Shown in pieces: positions 1 to 6,399 of a DNA stretch of 7,062 bases (positions are counted from its first letter, which is position 1; each line of letters starts with the position of its first letter). Source of the DNA: Persephonella sp. GTDB lineage: Bacteria > Aquificota > Aquificia > Aquificales > Hydrogenothermaceae. The position numbers and the translations under genes are program-made. Under the pieces are notes generated by a model. It was not told the DNA's origin, searched no databases, and saw nothing but the letters and a program-made list of their open reading frames with translations. The stretch covers positions 1 to 7,062 of the forward strand of contig JALWKR010000060.1 of the NCBI GenBank assembly GCA_027081375.1. The letters are read 5' to 3'.

Positions 1-2
1 TA

Positions 3-2921
3 CCTTCAAAACTTACCCCTTTAGGAAGTGTAAAAAACATTAGCGTCTATGATATTGCAGTAAAAGATAACTATATTTTTGCTGCTGGTAGTTGTGAAGG
101 ATTAAGAGTTATAGATTTTTCAGATGTAAATAATCCTCAAATTATAGGGGAATTTCCAGAACTTGGGGGATTAAAGATAGCATTTTATAGAAATTATATT
201 ATTCTTACTGCTCAAAATATAGGAGTTAGAATAGGAGATATATCAGATCCAGAAAATGCTTCTTTGGTAGAAACCATAGAAGAAGAGAAATTTGCAAATG
301 CTTTGGCTGTTAAGGGAAATACCCTTTTTATAGGGAATGAGTATTATCTTAATGTTTACTCAATAGAGGATATTCATAATCCTGTAAAAATAAAATCTCT
401 AGATATAAAACCTATTTCTGATTTGAAGATAGATGGAAACCTACTTTATGTTTCAGTAAGAGATAAAGGTGTGTATATATATGATATTTCTAATGAAAAA
501 GAACCTGTTTTTTTAACCAAAATACCCTTAAAAAAATCCTATACTTTATCCATCAAAGATAATATTTTAATAAACTGTGAGGACACAGATATTGATATTA
601 TTGATATAACAGGTATAAATAACTGCTATAAAAGGGAAATGTATAAGGATACTGATAATGATGGTATATCTGATTCAGTTGAGATTGAGAAAGGATTAAA
701 TCCTAACTCTAAAGATAGTGATAATGATGGAATACTGGATAATGAAGAGTTCAATAATGGAAGAGATTTAGATAATGATGGAATTATTGATGCTCTTGAT
801 ACTGATGCAGATGGAGATGGAATAGAAGACAAACTAGAAATTAAATACGGGCTAAATCCATTTGATAACACTGATGCAGAAAAAGATTTTGATAATGACG
901 GTTTCACAAATATAGATGAAATACAAAGCGGAAAGGATCCTAAAGATCCTTCATCTTATCCTATAGTTATTGATATAGATATAACTCCAAAAACTATAGA
1001 CTTTGGAATTATATCTGTTAATGAAACTTTAGAGAAAGAAATTTCGTTACTCAATAACAGCAATATTCCTGTACAGATTTCAGCTATTTTGCAAGACAGT
1101 AAAAATCTTTCAGTTGAAAATTTCTGCTCAAATGTTGACAAAGGAAAAGAATGTAAAATAGTTGTAAAAATAAATCCCCAAGAAGTAGGAGAAATAAATT
1201 CATCTCTTATAATCACTACCCCTAAAGGAAACATATCTGTTCCTATAACTGCTATAGTCCAGCCTGTAAAACCTGTAGTAGAAATACTTACTCAAGATAA
1301 CTTTTTTGCAAAAATACAGATGAAAGGAGTATCAAAAAACGTTTTATTAAGGATAATAGATGGAGATAAAAAAATAATAGAAAGAAAATTAAGTAAAAAA
1401 GAGATTAATATTCCAAAATTTGTTCTATCTCCTGAAAAAGTTTACAGTATCCTTGTTAAAGGTGTTTCTTCAAATTATGATTGGTCTGAGCCTGTATATA
1501 TATCTGGAGTATTTGTAGAGAGTAACAATGTAGATTTAGCAGACAATAGAGCAGTTATACATATTGATAACAAACAGTTAAATTTAAGCACAGATGGAAA
1601 ATTTCTAAAGATAGTAAAAATCCAAGACATAACTCTTCAAAGTGAGCTTTCTAATTTAGACTATGGAACATATGGTTTGATTATAGAAAACGGCAGCTAT
1701 TTAAAAGTGGAAAATATAAGAAAGCCAAAAATAACTGTAATAGACCCAATATCTAAAACAGAAAAAACTTTAAGTACTTCAAAGATTTTATTAAAGGAAG
1801 CAGATTTTGACGGCTTAGATAATAACATTTATATGTTAGTTGTAAAAATAGAAGGTGCAGAAAGATATGAAATAGACACAGATAAAGACGGTATACCTGA
1901 TATATATGATTCTGACGATGACAATGATGGCATTCCTGATAGTGAAGAAGGCTTTGAAGATTTAGACAATGATGGAATTCCAAATCTTTTAGACCCAGAT
2001 TCTGACGGAGACGGAATTTTAGACAAATGGGAAGATAAAGATACAAGAAATAAGAAAAACGAAATAGGACTAAAACTTAATGATGAAGTTATAAATAATG
2101 CTCCTGTCAAATTACCAGACAGAATAAAAGGTAAAGATTTAAGAATAAAGGTAGAAGATGACAAAGCTACACTAAAACCAAATGGTAAGTTTCCAATTGT
2201 TGATGAATCTGAGATAGGAGAAACGAAACAGTTTGAGTTTCCTTATGGTCTCATTTCAATAAAAATTGAAAATCTTTCAATTGGAGAAAAAGTTAATATT
2301 GTTATAAAACTTCCTGAGCCTATTCCTGAAAATGCTGTTTTTGTTAAGTATCCAGAAGGTAAAAAGCCGTATATATATCACGGAGAAATACAGTCTAGCT
2401 ATGATGGTACAAATTGGGAAAATGGACTTATAGCAGGAAACAGCTATATAAAATTTTCCATTAAAGATGGTGGAGAATTAGATGAAGATGGAAAAGAAAA
2501 CGGTATAATTGTTGATCCTTCAGGAATAGGTTTACCAAATAATAACTTTAATAATCCAGATAACATACAGGATAATGACTTTAATTCTAATTATCCTGAC
2601 AATGACAACATTCCTCAAATGGACAATGATACTGATTATCCTAATCAGGACAATGATAGCCCATCTAATCCACCATCTACAGATAATCCTGAAGATAATG
2701 GACAGGAAAATGACAGTCCATTAAATAATTCTAACGATCAGGGAAATCAAAATAATCAAGAAGAGGATACTTTAGACCATGAAAGTGGAAGCAGTAGCGG
2801 TGGTGGAGGTGGTTGTTCTTTATATAGTGGAAAAGATATAGATATTTCATTAATTTTTGCTATTGTATTCCCATCTGTAATGCTTATAAGAAGAAAGTTT
2901 TTTGAAAGGAAGGGGATATAA
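3..2921 (+). CDS. Large modular calcium-loop surface protein, 5'-truncated by the window edge
   Basis: The frame is open from the window edge, so the N-terminus and signal peptide are missing; 972 residues are visible. Residues about 10-214 hold five blades of about 40 residues, each ending in an LVIVD-like strand ([13 protein letters not shown] at 33-45, [13 protein letters not shown] at 156-168), which suggests a beta-propeller. Then come TSP3-type DxDxDG loops (216-315), an Ig-like ASH/choice-of-anchor D domain (about 327-422; [20 protein letters not shown]), an unassigned beta-rich middle (423-623), four more loops (624-682), a region like choice-of-anchor U domains (about 687-844, ending [18 protein letters not shown]), an Asn/Asp linker and a Gly5-Cys/transmembrane/Arg-Arg tail. 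I infer an exported, calcium-stabilised protein held at the surface by its C-terminus; adhesion is only a guess. The TTG at 264 is not the start, because the propeller repeat runs straight through it. A hairpin overlaps the stop codon. Confidence 0.88.
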   Translation, partial: PSKLTPLGSVKNISVYDIAVKDNYIFAAGSCEGLRVIDFSDVNNPQIIGEFPELGGLKIAFYRNYIILTAQNIGVRIGDISDPENASLVETIEEEKFANALAVKGNTLFIGNEYYLNVYSIEDIHNPVKIKSLDIKPISDLKIDGNLLYVSVRDKGVYIYDISNEKEPVFLTKIPLKKSYTLSIKDNILINCEDTDIDIIDITGINNCYKREMYKDTDNDGISDSVEIEKGLNPNSKDSDNDGILDNEEFNNGRDLDNDGIIDALDTDADGDGIEDKLEIKYGLNPFDNTDAEKDFDNDGFTNIDEIQSGKDPKDPSSYPIVIDIDITPKTIDFGIISVNETLEKEISLLNNSNIPVQISAILQDSKNLSVENFCSNVDKGKECKIVVKINPQEVGEINSSLIITTPKGNISVPITAIVQPVKPVVEILTQDNFFAKIQMKGVSKNVLLRIIDGDKKIIERKLSKKEINIPKFVLSPEKVYSILVKGVSSNYDWSEPVYISGVFVESNNVDLADNRAVIHIDNKQLNLSTDGKFLKIVKIQDITLQSELSNLDYGTYGLIIENGSYLKVENIRKPKITVIDPISKTEKTLSTSKILLKEADFDGLDNNIYMLVVKIEGAERYEIDTDKDGIPDIYDSDDDNDGIPDSEEGFEDLDNDGIPNLLDPDSDGDGILDKWEDKDTRNKKNEIGLKLNDEVINNAPVKLPDRIKGKDLRIKVEDDKATLKPNGKFPIVDESEIGETKQFEFPYGLISIKIENLSIGEKVNIVIKLPEPIPENAVFVKYPEGKKPYIYHGEIQSSYDGTNWENGLIAGNSYIKFSIKDGGELDEDGKENGIIVDPSGIGLPNNNFNNPDNIQDNDFNSNYPDNDNIPQMDNDTDYPNQDNDSPSNPPSTDNPEDNGQENDSPLNNSNDQGNQNNQEEDTLDHESGSSSGGGGGCSLYSGKDIDISLIFAIVFPSVMLIRRKFFERKGI
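648..947 (+). repeat. Calcium-loop (TSP3-like) repeat block 1
   Basis: This stretch encodes five tandem acidic loops of the DxDxDG(I/F) type, including [38 protein letters not shown] and DFDNDGFTN. They are separated by short E/K-rich segments, two of which contain the phrase GLNP. At DNA level the unit 'gataatgatgg' recurs. Such loops bind calcium in thrombospondin type 3 repeats and bacterial relatives; the acidic side chains are visible here, while the binding itself is inferred. The block links the propeller to the Ig-like domain and may act as a calcium-rigidified stalk. Confidence 0.85.
1872..2048 (+). repeat. Calcium-loop (TSP3-like) repeat block 2
   Basis: This stretch encodes four acidic loops: [29 protein letters not shown] and [11 protein letters not shown]. 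The spacing is tighter than in block 1, and Ile-Pro replaces most Ile-Ser or Ile-Leu pairs, giving the DGIPD form common in bacterial TSP3 repeats. The block sits directly before the choice-of-anchor U-like domain, an arrangement I recall from other surface proteins with a C-terminal anchor. Calcium binding is inferred from the acidic side chains. Confidence 0.85.
2784..2918 (+). other. C-terminal sorting tail: Gly5-Cys, transmembrane helix, Arg-Arg
   Basis: After a long Asn/Asp-rich linker (encoded at about 2535-2783) the protein ends with Ser-rich sequence, GGGGGC (Cys codon 2814-2816, visible residue 938), a short polar stretch containing IDIS, a hydrophobic helix of about 15 residues ([13 protein letters not shown]) and [10 protein letters not shown]. 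This tripartite form (motif, helix, basic end) is shared by C-terminal sorting signals processed by intramembrane proteases. The invariant-Cys group known from memory includes MYXO-CTERM, Synerg-CTERM and JDVT-CTERM; IDIS after the Cys resembles the [IL]DVT motif of the last. Cleavage and lipid modification near the Cys are inferred, and the family assignment is tentative. Confidence 0.7.
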
Positions 2922-2934
2922 TCCCTTCCCTTTT
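2908..2934 (+). terminator. Probable intrinsic terminator overlapping the surface-protein stop codon
   Basis: GGAAGGG (2908-2914) pairs perfectly with CCCTTCC (2923-2929) across the 8-base loop GATATAAT. After one C comes TTTT at 2931-2934. The left arm lies inside the last codons and the loop contains most of the TAA stop. The stem is GC-rich against an AT-rich background, which supports function, but the T tract is short. It would separate the long surface-protein transcript from the next gene. Confidence 0.55.
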
Positions 2935-2964
2935 GTTCATGAATATTTTTGATTGTTAAAATGA

Positions 2965-2970
2965 TATAGT
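2965..2970 (+). promoter_or_regulatory. Possible -10 box (TATAGT) for the FAH-family gene
   Basis: TATAGT matches the sigma-70 -10 consensus at five of six positions and lies 24 bases before the ATG at 2995, after the putative terminator. No convincing -35 box is seen at 16-18 bases upstream, where the sequence is AT-rich. This is a weak call that rests mainly on the need for a promoter after the hairpin. Confidence 0.25.
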
Positions 2971-2984
2971 TCCAGAAATTTTTT

Positions 2985-2988
2985 GAGG
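2985..2988 (+). promoter_or_regulatory. Ribosome binding site deciding the FAH-family start
   Basis: GAGG sits 6 bases before the ATG at 2995. An in-frame TTG at 2983 overlaps this site and cannot use it, so the ATG is the better start and the protein is 202 residues long. Confidence 0.7.
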
Positions 2989-2994
2989 TTTTCC

Positions 2995-3603
2995 ATGAAC
3001 TATGTAATTTTTAACCATGAAAAAGTTTATCCAACAAAAATCATATGTGTAGGGAGAAATTATGTTGAGCATATAAAAGAGTTAAACAACGAAATTCCTG
3101 ATGATATTGTTCTTTTTATAAAACCGAACTCTTCAATCTCTTTAGATGTATATAAGCCTAAAAAAACTTTCAGATATGAAGGGGAAATATCTTTTATTAT
3201 TAAAGAGGGAAAAATAAAGGGAGTAGGATTTGGAATTGATTTAACCCTTGTTGAAGAACAGGAAAAAGCAAAGAAAAAAGGTCTTCCATGGGAAAAAGCT
3301 AAAGCATTTGATAACTCTGCTGTTTTTTCTGAGTTTGTCCCTATAGATGATATTTCAGATTTATCTATGGAGTTTTATATTAACAATTCACTTAAACAAA
3401 AAGGAGATATATCTTTAATGATCTTTAAACCTGAAGAGATATTAAAGAAAGTTCAGGAGTATTTTTCTTTAGAAGATTATGACATTATAATGACAGGAAC
3501 TCCTAAGGGAGTTGGTTCTTTTAGTGTTGAAGATAAAGTAAAGGGAAGGATTTTAAAAGGGAATAAAGTTTTAGTGGAAAAGGAATGGACTGTTTTAGGA
3601 TAG
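2995..3603 (+). CDS. Fumarylacetoacetate hydrolase (FAH) family protein, YcgM/FAHD1-like
   Basis: This 202-residue protein looks like a compact single-domain FAH-fold enzyme. Close relatives (E. coli YcgM, human FAHD1) act on small oxo-acids such as acylpyruvates or oxaloacetate, using a Mg or Mn ion. The sequence shows VGRNYVEHIKEL (19-30), with His26 and Glu29 in the spacing of the FAHD1 lid pair; the metal ligands Glu62 and Glu64 (YEGEIS) and Asp82 (GIDLTL); the signature GLPWEKAKAFDNS (96-108), with Lys103; and GTPKGVG near the C-terminus. All expected catalytic positions are therefore present. It is somewhat shorter than YcgM (about 219 residues, from memory). The substrate cannot be read from the sequence; oxaloacetate tautomerase, acylpyruvase or 2-hydroxyhepta-2,4-dienedioate isomerase are possible. 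Its end overlaps the convergent truD end by 9 bases. Confidence 0.88.
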   Translation: MNYVIFNHEKVYPTKIICVGRNYVEHIKELNNEIPDDIVLFIKPNSSISLDVYKPKKTFRYEGEISFIIKEGKIKGVGFGIDLTLVEEQEKAKKKGLPWEKAKAFDNSAVFSEFVPIDDISDLSMEFYINNSLKQKGDISLMIFKPEEILKKVQEYFSLEDYDIIMTGTPKGVGSFSVEDKVKGRILKGNKVLVEKEWTVLG

Positions 3604-4779
3604 GATAGCTCTAAGTAAAATTGTTGCGTAAGATCCAGAAGGAAGAAAAAACTTTAGAACTATATCTTTATTTTTCTTTTTTATGGTTAGATTTTCAGGA
3701 ATAACAACAGCTTTTCTTTTCCCATCTGTTAAAACCTTTATTCCTATAACCTCTTTCTCAAAAAATTCTTCTTTTATACCAGTCTTTTTCAAAACCTGAG
3801 ATATTATTTCCTCTAGCAGACTATCTTTTACTTTGAACTCTCTTCCTGTATATGGAATTTCAAGATTTTTTAAATAATCAAAATCATAAACCTTTGTATA
3901 AAAAGCAAGTCTCCAGTTATTTATAAAATCAACAATTTTATAAGGGTATTTTTTCTTTATATATAGGTACAAATACCTGTTCCAAAGATAACTCTGAAAA
4001 GAAAAGTTAAACATAAGCCTGATGTTCTTAGGAAAGATCCTGAAAGCTTTTTCAGGCTTTAATCCCCTTTTTAGTCCAAGTATAAAATCTTTTTCATAAA
4101 TTTCTAGTTTTCCTTTTAATACTCTGTATATCTCTTCCCAGTTTTTTAAAGGTCCTTTATATCCTTTTATTCTTAAATATACCTCAACAGCCTTCCAGTA
4201 ATCTCCTTTTAAGAGATATGGAAGAAGAAACTGTTTAAAACCTTTTAATGTTCCAAATCTCTGTTCTCCAAAGTAGTTTGCAAAACCAAACTCTTTAATA
4301 AACTCAGTGTTTTGAAATATTAACTTTTTTTGCTCTTTTGAAAGATTTTTAAGGGTAATTGTAAAGAAATTTCCCTCTAGCTCTCCAACTTCTAGCTTTT
4401 TATTATAACTACCAGCCCTTTCTATACAAAAACCAGTTTCTTTAGGATAATTGATATTTTCTGCTTTTATCCATTTTCCTCTTTTTTGTATAAGGCATAG
4501 CTTCTCAGGAAAATTTCCTTTTGGCAGGGTTATATACTGAGAGGTTATCCCGTATTTATCCTTAAGACCAGAAAAACCAATATCTGCAGGATGAACTTTT
4601 AGAAAGCGAGATAATATTCTTACAGCTTCTAGAGTTGATACATTTGATTTTTTTAACAGATAGAGGGGGAAATCCCCCTCTTTTGTTAAAGGAATTTTTT
4701 CTTCTACAATAAAGTCAGAAATGTTTTTTTTAAAATGATTATAAAGTTTTATTTTACTGGAAGGCCTGCTTCCTTCCAT
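3595..4779 (-). CDS. truD: tRNA pseudouridine(13) synthase TruD
   Basis: The 394-residue protein should convert U13 of certain tRNAs to pseudouridine. The evidence is the TruD motif GLKDKYGIT (71-79) with catalytic Asp74, the N-terminal ISDFIVEEK phrase (20-28) typical of the family, and NYFGEQRFG (168-176), the TruD signature equivalent to N-Y-F-G-x-Q-R-F-G. The length is above that of E. coli TruD (about 349), mainly in a Lys-rich central region around residues 180-290 that matches the TruD-specific insertion. TruD has a patchy bacterial distribution and is common in archaea. The ATG at 4779 is chosen because AAGGTGG lies 9 bases upstream; this overlaps the rhodanese gene by 31 bases, so translation is probably coupled. 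It is the last gene of the minus-strand operon, and its stop lies inside the 3' end of the FAH-family gene. Confidence 0.95.
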   Translation of the reverse strand: MEGSRPSSKIKLYNHFKKNISDFIVEEKIPLTKEGDFPLYLLKKSNVSTLEAVRILSRFLKVHPADIGFSGLKDKYGITSQYITLPKGNFPEKLCLIQKRGKWIKAENINYPKETGFCIERAGSYNKKLEVGELEGNFFTITLKNLSKEQKKLIFQNTEFIKEFGFANYFGEQRFGTLKGFKQFLLPYLLKGDYWKAVEVYLRIKGYKGPLKNWEEIYRVLKGKLEIYEKDFILGLKRGLKPEKAFRIFPKNIRLMFNFSFQSYLWNRYLYLYIKKKYPYKIVDFINNWRLAFYTKVYDFDYLKNLEIPYTGREFKVKDSLLEEIISQVLKKTGIKEEFFEKEVIGIKVLTDGKRKAVVIPENLTIKKKNKDIVLKFFLPSGSYATILLRAILS

Positions 4780-5174
4780 GCGTTTATTCCACCTTTAATG
4801 TTATAAACATTAAAACCTAAAGAAGATAGTATTCTAGATGCTGCTACACTTCTATTGCCACTTCTGCAGTAAACAAATATCTTTTTATCTTTGTATTTTT
4901 TAAGTTTATCAATATTATCTGCTAGTTTGTTCAAAGGGATAAGAATAGAATTAGGGATTTTTCCATCTGTTTTTACTTCCTCAGGTGTTCTTACATCTAA
5001 AAGAATGATATTTTTTCTATCCTTTTTAAATTGCTGATAAGCTTCCTTTGGGTCTAAATGCTCAAAATTAGCAAGTATGTATCCTTTTTGATAAAGAAAA
5101 TAAAAAGCAGCAGCAGCTACCAATACAAAAGTAATAATATTAGAAACAGAAAAAATTTCTTTCATTTTAGTCAT
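4749..5174 (-). CDS. Membrane-anchored single-domain rhodanese-like protein
   Basis: This 141-residue protein has an N-terminal transmembrane helix (about residues 10-28, Ala/Phe-rich) followed by one rhodanese domain. The domain shows LLDVRTPEEV (58-67), the active-site loop CRSGNRS (103-109) with Cys103 as the likely persulfide carrier, and the closing GGINAWKEAGLPV. The loop matches active single-domain sulfurtransferases of the GlpE/PspE type. With Lys residues before the helix and no clear cleavage site, the domain probably faces the periplasm as an anchored protein (inference). It could move sulfane sulfur, which would suit a sulfur-metabolising organism, but no substrate is shown. The ATG at 5174 overlaps the pentapeptide stop (ATGACTAA); a second ATG at 5165 has GGGA at a suitable distance and is an equally possible start, giving 138 residues. 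Confidence 0.9.
   Translation of the reverse strand: MTKMKEIFSVSNIITFVLVAAAAFYFLYQKGYILANFEHLDPKEAYQQFKKDRKNIILLDVRTPEEVKTDGKIPNSILIPLNKLADNIDKLKKYKDKKIFVYCRSGNRSVAASRILSSLGFNVYNIKGGINAWKEAGLPVK
4789..4795 (-). promoter_or_regulatory. Ribosome binding site for truD inside the rhodanese gene
   Basis: AAGGTGG (minus strand) lies 9 bases before the truD ATG and within the rhodanese coding sequence. It fixes the overlapping start and shows that truD has its own initiation site as well as possible coupling to the gene before it. Confidence 0.7.
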
Positions 5175-5799
5175 CCCAGTTTGGAGCTTTTATCATTTCT
5201 ACATCTATATCTGCTTTTGTTCCAACGTCCCAAGGAGCTTTTCCATAAACCATAACATTTTCTGCTTCAACATCTTCAAACCATGCCCCCTGAAGTTTTG
5301 CCTTTCTCATGTCTGAGTTACTAAACTTAGTCTTCTTAAAACTTGCCTTTTGGAAATCTACTCCTCTGAGATTTGAAAAACTTAGATTTGCCCTATCCAT
5401 TTTAGCTTTGAAAAGCTTTGATGTTTCTAGTCTTGTTTCTCTCATATCTGCGTTAGTGAAATTTGCATCTGTAGCATCACAAACAGTCATCATTGTTCTA
5501 TACATTTTTGCGTTTTCAAAATTTGCTTTTCTTAAGTTTACTCTTTGAAGTATTGCTCTAGAAAGATTTGCATTTTTGAAATTTGAACCTGAAAAATCAG
5601 CATCAGCAATAAACGCACCTTCTAAATTTGCTCCTTCAAAATTAGCATTTCTAACTTCTGCACCTGTAAAAGTTGCTCCTGATAAATCCTGTCCTGAAAA
5701 ATCAATTCCATCAAGTTCTGCAAATGAAAAATCCATATCTTTTAATGATTTTCCTTCTTTTATCATTTTTTCTACTTCTTCTCTAGTTAAGTACTCCAT
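5167..5799 (-). CDS. Pentapeptide-repeat protein
   Basis: Of 210 residues, about 23-174 are tandem pentapeptides of the A(D/N)LxX type (for example ANFEG ANLEG, ANLSR, ANFEN, ANFTN ADMRE, ANLSF SNLRG), enough for seven to eight coils of a right-handed quadrilateral beta-helix. Leu, Phe and Met fill the inward central position. A short charged helix precedes the repeats. A non-repeat tail of about 35 residues follows (APWDVGTKADIDVEMIKAPNWDD region), rich in Asp and Trp. One irregular stretch around 102-111 (TMMTVCDATD) holds the only Cys. There is no signal peptide, so it is probably cytoplasmic. Some family members mimic DNA and bind gyrase (Qnr, MfpA), but nothing here identifies a partner. 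The start at 5799 is favoured by GGAGG 5 bases upstream. It leads the rhodanese-truD operon, overlapping the rhodanese by 8 bases. Confidence 0.92.
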   Translation of the reverse strand: MEYLTREEVEKMIKEGKSLKDMDFSFAELDGIDFSGQDLSGATFTGAEVRNANFEGANLEGAFIADADFSGSNFKNANLSRAILQRVNLRKANFENAKMYRTMMTVCDATDANFTNADMRETRLETSKLFKAKMDRANLSFSNLRGVDFQKASFKKTKFSNSDMRKAKLQGAWFEDVEAENVMVYGKAPWDVGTKADIDVEMIKAPNWDD

Positions 5800-5804
5800 A
5801 TTAA

Positions 5805-5809
5805 CCTCC
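5805..5809 (-). promoter_or_regulatory. Strong ribosome binding site for the pentapeptide-repeat gene
   Basis: A perfect GGAGG core (minus strand) lies 5 bases before the ATG at 5799. The alternative TTG at 5811 lies upstream of this site and has no comparable signal, so it is not the start. Confidence 0.75.
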
Positions 5810-5870
5810 AAATAGTTTACTAAAGCTATGGCAAAGATATAGATTTTTTAAGGAAATTGCTATGAGATAA

Positions 5871-5876
5871 ATTATA
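5871..5876 (-). promoter_or_regulatory. Possible -10 box (TATAAT) before the pentapeptide operon
   Basis: A perfect TATAAT reads on the minus strand just after the pilX-like stop codon, about 70 bases before the pentapeptide start. The hexamer 17 bases further upstream is TAACAA, a poor match to TTGACA, and there is no extended -10 TG. In an AT-rich genome the hexamer can occur by chance. No strong hairpin terminator is visible in 5800-5879, so read-through from the pilin genes is also possible. Confidence 0.28.
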
Positions 5877-5879
5877 GGA

Positions 5880-6389
5880 TTACTCTAGCTCTGTTGTTAA
5901 TTTATAAACAAAGTTAATCTCTGCTTTTTCTGGTTCTCCACCTTTATTACTTTGAGATACAACTTTGAAAGAGTATATTTCAACTTTTTCATCTGCAGTA
6001 TCTTGTGCAATTTCTTTAGCAAGAAGGGTGACATCAACTTTATAATCATCTAAATTACTGTATTCAGATGGTAAAACCACCTTTATAGCTTTTTGAGAGG
6101 TGCCAGAAGCTCCGGAGCATACTAAATCATTATCTAAATCTACACATTTACATTTTATAGAACCATCAGGGGTTGAACATTCTAAAGTATCAGCAAGCAA
6201 GCTAGATATAACATACTCAGAAGCACCTTTGGCAGCTTCCAAAGCTGTTGAATATCTTTTAGAAATTCCTGAAGTTGTACTTTCTGATGTTAGCATATAT
6301 AAAAGAGCACCTATAAAAGTTAAAGCAACTAGTCCAAGAATAAGTGTAGTTATTAAGGCAATTCCTTTTTCATTCTTTCTATTTTCCAT
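5880..6389 (-). CDS. PilX-like type IV pilus minor pilin
   Basis: This 169-residue protein begins with a short basic leader and a class III (prepilin) signal: MENRKNEKG followed by a hydrophobic helix starting IALITTLILGLVALTFIGAL. Cleavage by PilD after Gly9 is expected. There is no Glu at position 5 of the mature protein (Thr instead), as is usual for the PilX group, which joins a tip complex with other minor pilins. The polar domain has an Ala/Glu helix (about 42-62), then four Cys at 71, 80, 82 and 91 in a C-x8-C-x-C-x8-C pattern, and a beta-rich end. The ATG at 6389 is chosen because it has an SD (AGGTG) and places the leader Gly correctly; a start at 6440 would overlap the gene before it and give an overlong leader. 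Assignment rests on the N-terminus and on the PilW-like neighbour; the rest is too divergent to name with certainty. Confidence 0.8.
   Translation of the reverse strand: MENRKNEKGIALITTLILGLVALTFIGALLYMLTSESTTSGISKRYSTALEAAKGASEYVISSLLADTLECSTPDGSIKCKCVDLDNDLVCSGASGTSQKAIKVVLPSEYSNLDDYKVDVTLLAKEIAQDTADEKVEIYSFKVVSQSNKGGEPEKAEINFVYKLTTELE
6117..6179 (-). other. Symmetric four-cysteine motif in the PilX-like pilin
   Basis: Residues 71-91 read as C-x8-C-x-C-x8-C, with acidic and Gly residues between (STPDGSIK and VDLDNDLV spacers). In an exported pilin these are most likely two disulfides forming a small hairpin or knuckle. Metal binding through four thiolates is possible but less likely outside the cytoplasm. 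Confidence 0.6.
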
Positions 6390-6394
6390 AAAAG

Positions 6395-6399
6395 CACCT
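6395..6399 (-). promoter_or_regulatory. Ribosome binding site for the PilX-like gene, overlapping the PilW-like stop
   Basis: AGGTG (minus strand) lies 5 bases before the ATG at 6389 and shares bases with the TAG stop of the upstream gene (TAGGTG). A ribosome ending the first gene therefore sits on the SD of the second, which is typical of coupled operon genes. Confidence 0.7.

Noticed and set aside
264..266. TTG as the start of the large plus-strand protein
   Set aside because: The frame is open for 87 codons before it back to position 3, and those codons encode further blades of the same repeat. There is also no SD site.
626..907. Open frame of 93 codons on the minus strand, Ser/Pro/Leu-rich
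   Set aside because: It is the antisense shadow of the calcium-loop repeats: the complement of GAT-rich codons gives Ser/Ile-rich frames. No SD and no recognisable protein.
648..2048. CRISPR array suggested by regularly recurring gataatgatgg-like units
   Set aside because: The units are short, in frame and vary by codon; they encode calcium loops, and no constant-length spacers exist.
1753..2164. Two overlapping minus-strand frames opposite calcium-loop block 2
   Set aside because: Low-complexity antisense products of the same repeat coding; no start signal.
5058..5255. Plus-strand frame of 65 codons across the rhodanese/pentapeptide junction
   Set aside because: It spans the overlap of two well-supported genes on the other strand and has no SD.
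5309..5815. Two plus-strand frames of 79 codons opposite the pentapeptide gene
   Set aside because: Repetitive Ala/Ser/Lys/Phe products mirror the pentapeptide codons. The sense frame has clear repeats and a strong SD.
5812..5879. Hairpin terminator or small RNA in the gap before the pentapeptide gene
   Set aside because: Only 4-base stems (CTAT/ATAG) and a direct repeat of CATAGC are present, too weak to call.
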